From positions 1 to 7,733 of the forward strand of contig SMXL01000120.1 of the NCBI GenBank assembly GCA_004356385.1: DNA of 7,733 bases. Direction: 5' to 3'. The position numbers and the translations under genes were made by a program. Below are positions 6,694 through 7,733 of this stretch, piece by piece. Under the pieces are notes generated by a model that saw nothing but the letters and a program-made list of their open reading frames with translations, ran no database searches and was not told where the DNA came from. The stretch is from Bacteroidota bacterium. GTDB taxonomy: Bacteria > Bacteroidota > Rhodothermia > Rhodothermales > UBA10348. How positions within the stretch are numbered: the first letter of the stretch is position 1; each line of letters begins with the position of its first letter.

Positions 6694-7650
6694 ATGAAGA
6701 TTACCGAACTGCTGGCACAGGCAACTTCTCTGCAGATATCCTACGAAATCATTCCGCCCAAAAGAGGTGGATCAGTTCGCGACGTTATCGAGATTGTAGA
6801 AGATCTTGTAGAATTTGATCCCGCCTATATCGACGTCACGTCTCATTCGGCGCAAGTATCCTACGAGGAGCTCCCGGACGGAACGTGGAAGCGCCACGTG
6901 AATCGCAAGCGCCCCGGTACGCTCGGCTTGTGCGCGGCCATCAAAAGTCGATTTGGAATAGAGACCGTGCCGCATCTGCTGTGCAAAGGATTTACGAGAG
7001 AGGAGAGCGAAGATGCCCTCATCGAGCTCAATTATCTGGGAATTCAGAACGTGATGGCGCTCAGAGGAGACGACAGCGGATTCATGAAGCCCATTGGCGG
7101 CGATCGCACGGTCAACAAGTATGCAGTCGATCTCGTCCGTCAGATCGTGGATATGAATGAAGGTCGCTATCTCGAAGATCTGATGGACGCTTCATCGGCG
7201 GACTTCTGTGTGGGTGTAGCAGGTTATCCAGAACGCCATTTCGAAGCGCCCAACATGAATCGTGATATTCAATATCTCAAACAGAAAGTCGATGCTGGTG
7301 CGCACTACGTCACCACCCAAATGTATTTCGACAACACTGAATTCTTCAAATTTGTTGAGCTTTGTCGGGAAGCGGGGATTACCGTACCCATCATCCCGGG
7401 ATTAAAAATCCTGACCAGTAAGCGCCAACTTCACTCGCTTCCGAGCCGGTTTTTCGTAAAAATTCCCGAAGCGCTGGAGACCGAGGTGGAAGACGCAAAC
7501 GACGAACATGTCGTTGATATAGGAGTCGAGTGGGCTATTCGCCAGTGTGAAGAGTTACTGAATGCTGGTATAAACAATCTGCACTTTTACATTCTGCTCA
7601 AGCCTAATATCGTCACGCGCGTTGTAGGGCACCTGCGGAAAATGGCCTGA
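6694..7650 (+). CDS. metF: Methylenetetrahydrofolate reductase (FAD-dependent, MetF)
   Basis: The enzyme reduces 5,10-methylene-THF to 5-methyl-THF with FAD, supplying the methyl group for methionine synthesis in the cytoplasm. The 318-residue product forms one TIM barrel of usual bacterial length. Motifs in order are SYEIIPPKRG (16-25) with catalytic E18, YIDVTSHS (45-52), HLLCKGFTREE (94-104), NVMALRGD (119-126) with D126 matching the folate-binding Asp, GVAGYPERHFEAPN (174-187), KVDAGAHYVTTQMYFD (198-213), IIPGLKIL (233-240) and LHFYILLKPN near the end. The start at ATG 6694 gives the typical MKITELLAQA opening; a TTG at 6661 would add 11 residues that look like leader sequence. No SAM riboswitch or S-box leader is visible in the short upstream region. 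The gene converges on the ybeY-like gene, with two bases between stop codons. Confidence 0.95.
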   Translation: MKITELLAQATSLQISYEIIPPKRGGSVRDVIEIVEDLVEFDPAYIDVTSHSAQVSYEELPDGTWKRHVNRKRPGTLGLCAAIKSRFGIETVPHLLCKGFTREESEDALIELNYLGIQNVMALRGDDSGFMKPIGGDRTVNKYAVDLVRQIVDMNEGRYLEDLMDASSADFCVGVAGYPERHFEAPNMNRDIQYLKQKVDAGAHYVTTQMYFDNTEFFKFVELCREAGITVPIIPGLKILTSKRQLHSLPSRFFVKIPEALETEVEDANDEHVVDIGVEWAIRQCEELLNAGINNLHFYILLKPNIVTRVVGHLRKMA

Positions 7651-7664
7651 TTTTACAGGGCCAT
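7642..7664 (-). terminator. Hairpin spanning the metF and ybeY stop codons, possible intrinsic terminator for ybeY
   Basis: ATGGCCTG (7642-7649) pairs with CAGGGCCAT (7656-7664), leaving G7658 bulged and a 6-base loop of 7650-7655. On the minus strand the hairpin runs into four T residues (complement of 7639-7642), one of which can pair at the stem base, so it could end the ybeY transcript. On the plus strand no T-run follows. The T-run is short, so termination may be weak. Confidence 0.4.
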
Positions 7665-7733
7665 CAGCAGGTAGTTGGACTCCAAGGCGTGCATTTTCTC
7701 CTTTTTCTCTGGCGTGTCGTCCTCATGACCGGC
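7653..7733 (-). CDS. ybeY: Endoribonuclease YbeY (rRNA maturation factor), C-terminal 26 codons only
   Basis: The minus strand is open from the right edge to a TAA at 7655-7653 and encodes 26 residues beginning AGHEDDTPEKKEKMHALE and ending NYLLMAL. This matches the end of YbeY, a metal-dependent endoribonuclease that acts in 16S rRNA 3' maturation and ribosome quality control. In the family the HxxxHxxxxxH metal motif ends just here. The first residues (A-G-H-E-D) correspond to the G-Y-x-H/D segment, so the third ligand position would be Asp, as I recall for Bacteroidota members. The acidic/basic helix and the ALE..YL ending fit as well. The two N-terminal His ligands lie outside the window. 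The fragment is short, so the call rests on one motif region. Confidence 0.7.
   Translation of the reverse strand, partial: AGHEDDTPEKKEKMHALESNYLLMAL

Overview
The window looks like a bacterial chromosome segment of moderate GC content (by eye close to half) from the Bacteroidota/Rhodothermota side of the tree. I infer this from gene content: a subunit of the alternative complex III (ActF type), an A2-type caa3 oxygen reductase, a Sco protein of the CPMLC type with a C-terminal membrane anchor, and start regions that mostly lack Shine-Dalgarno sequences. A Rhodothermales-like or related marine lineage fits best, but this is a guess from protein style, not a database match.

Layout. Positions 1-5899 form one plus-strand respiratory operon that enters from the left edge. 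It holds the C-terminal half of ActF, a small one-helix membrane protein of unknown function, a Sco copper chaperone, and then cytochrome c oxidase subunits II (with a fused cytochrome c domain), I, III and IV. The largest gap inside it is the 111 bases before coxA. Positions 5957-6574 hold a minus-strand gene of the MTA/SAH-nucleosidase-like (PNP/UDP phosphorylase) superfamily, convergent with the oxidase operon. It is divergent from metF (6694-7650, plus strand), with which it shares a 119-base intergenic region. At the right edge the last 26 codons of a minus-strand gene, probably ybeY, converge on metF with only two bases between the stop codons.

How the genes work together. ActF belongs to the quinol:electron acceptor oxidoreductase that replaces the bc1 complex. 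Electrons pass from menaquinol through this complex to the cytochrome c domain on CoxB, then to CuA, heme a and the heme-copper centre in CoxA, where oxygen is reduced. CoxC and CoxD are accessory membrane subunits. Sco delivers or reduces copper for the CuA site in CoxB, which explains its place directly before coxB. The second part of the window concerns one-carbon metabolism (MetF makes 5-methyl-THF for methionine synthesis), beside a nucleosidase-like protein that may have acted on S-adenosylmethionine by-products but lacks the usual catalytic residues.

Most of the window is well-understood respiratory chain. The parts least explained by known biology are the small membrane protein between actF and sco, the degenerate active site of the nucleosidase-like protein, the dyad in the divergent intergenic region, and the hairpin that spans the two converging stop codons at metF/ybeY. 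I found no mobile element, CRISPR array, tRNA or rRNA, and no clear evidence of an entirely new system.
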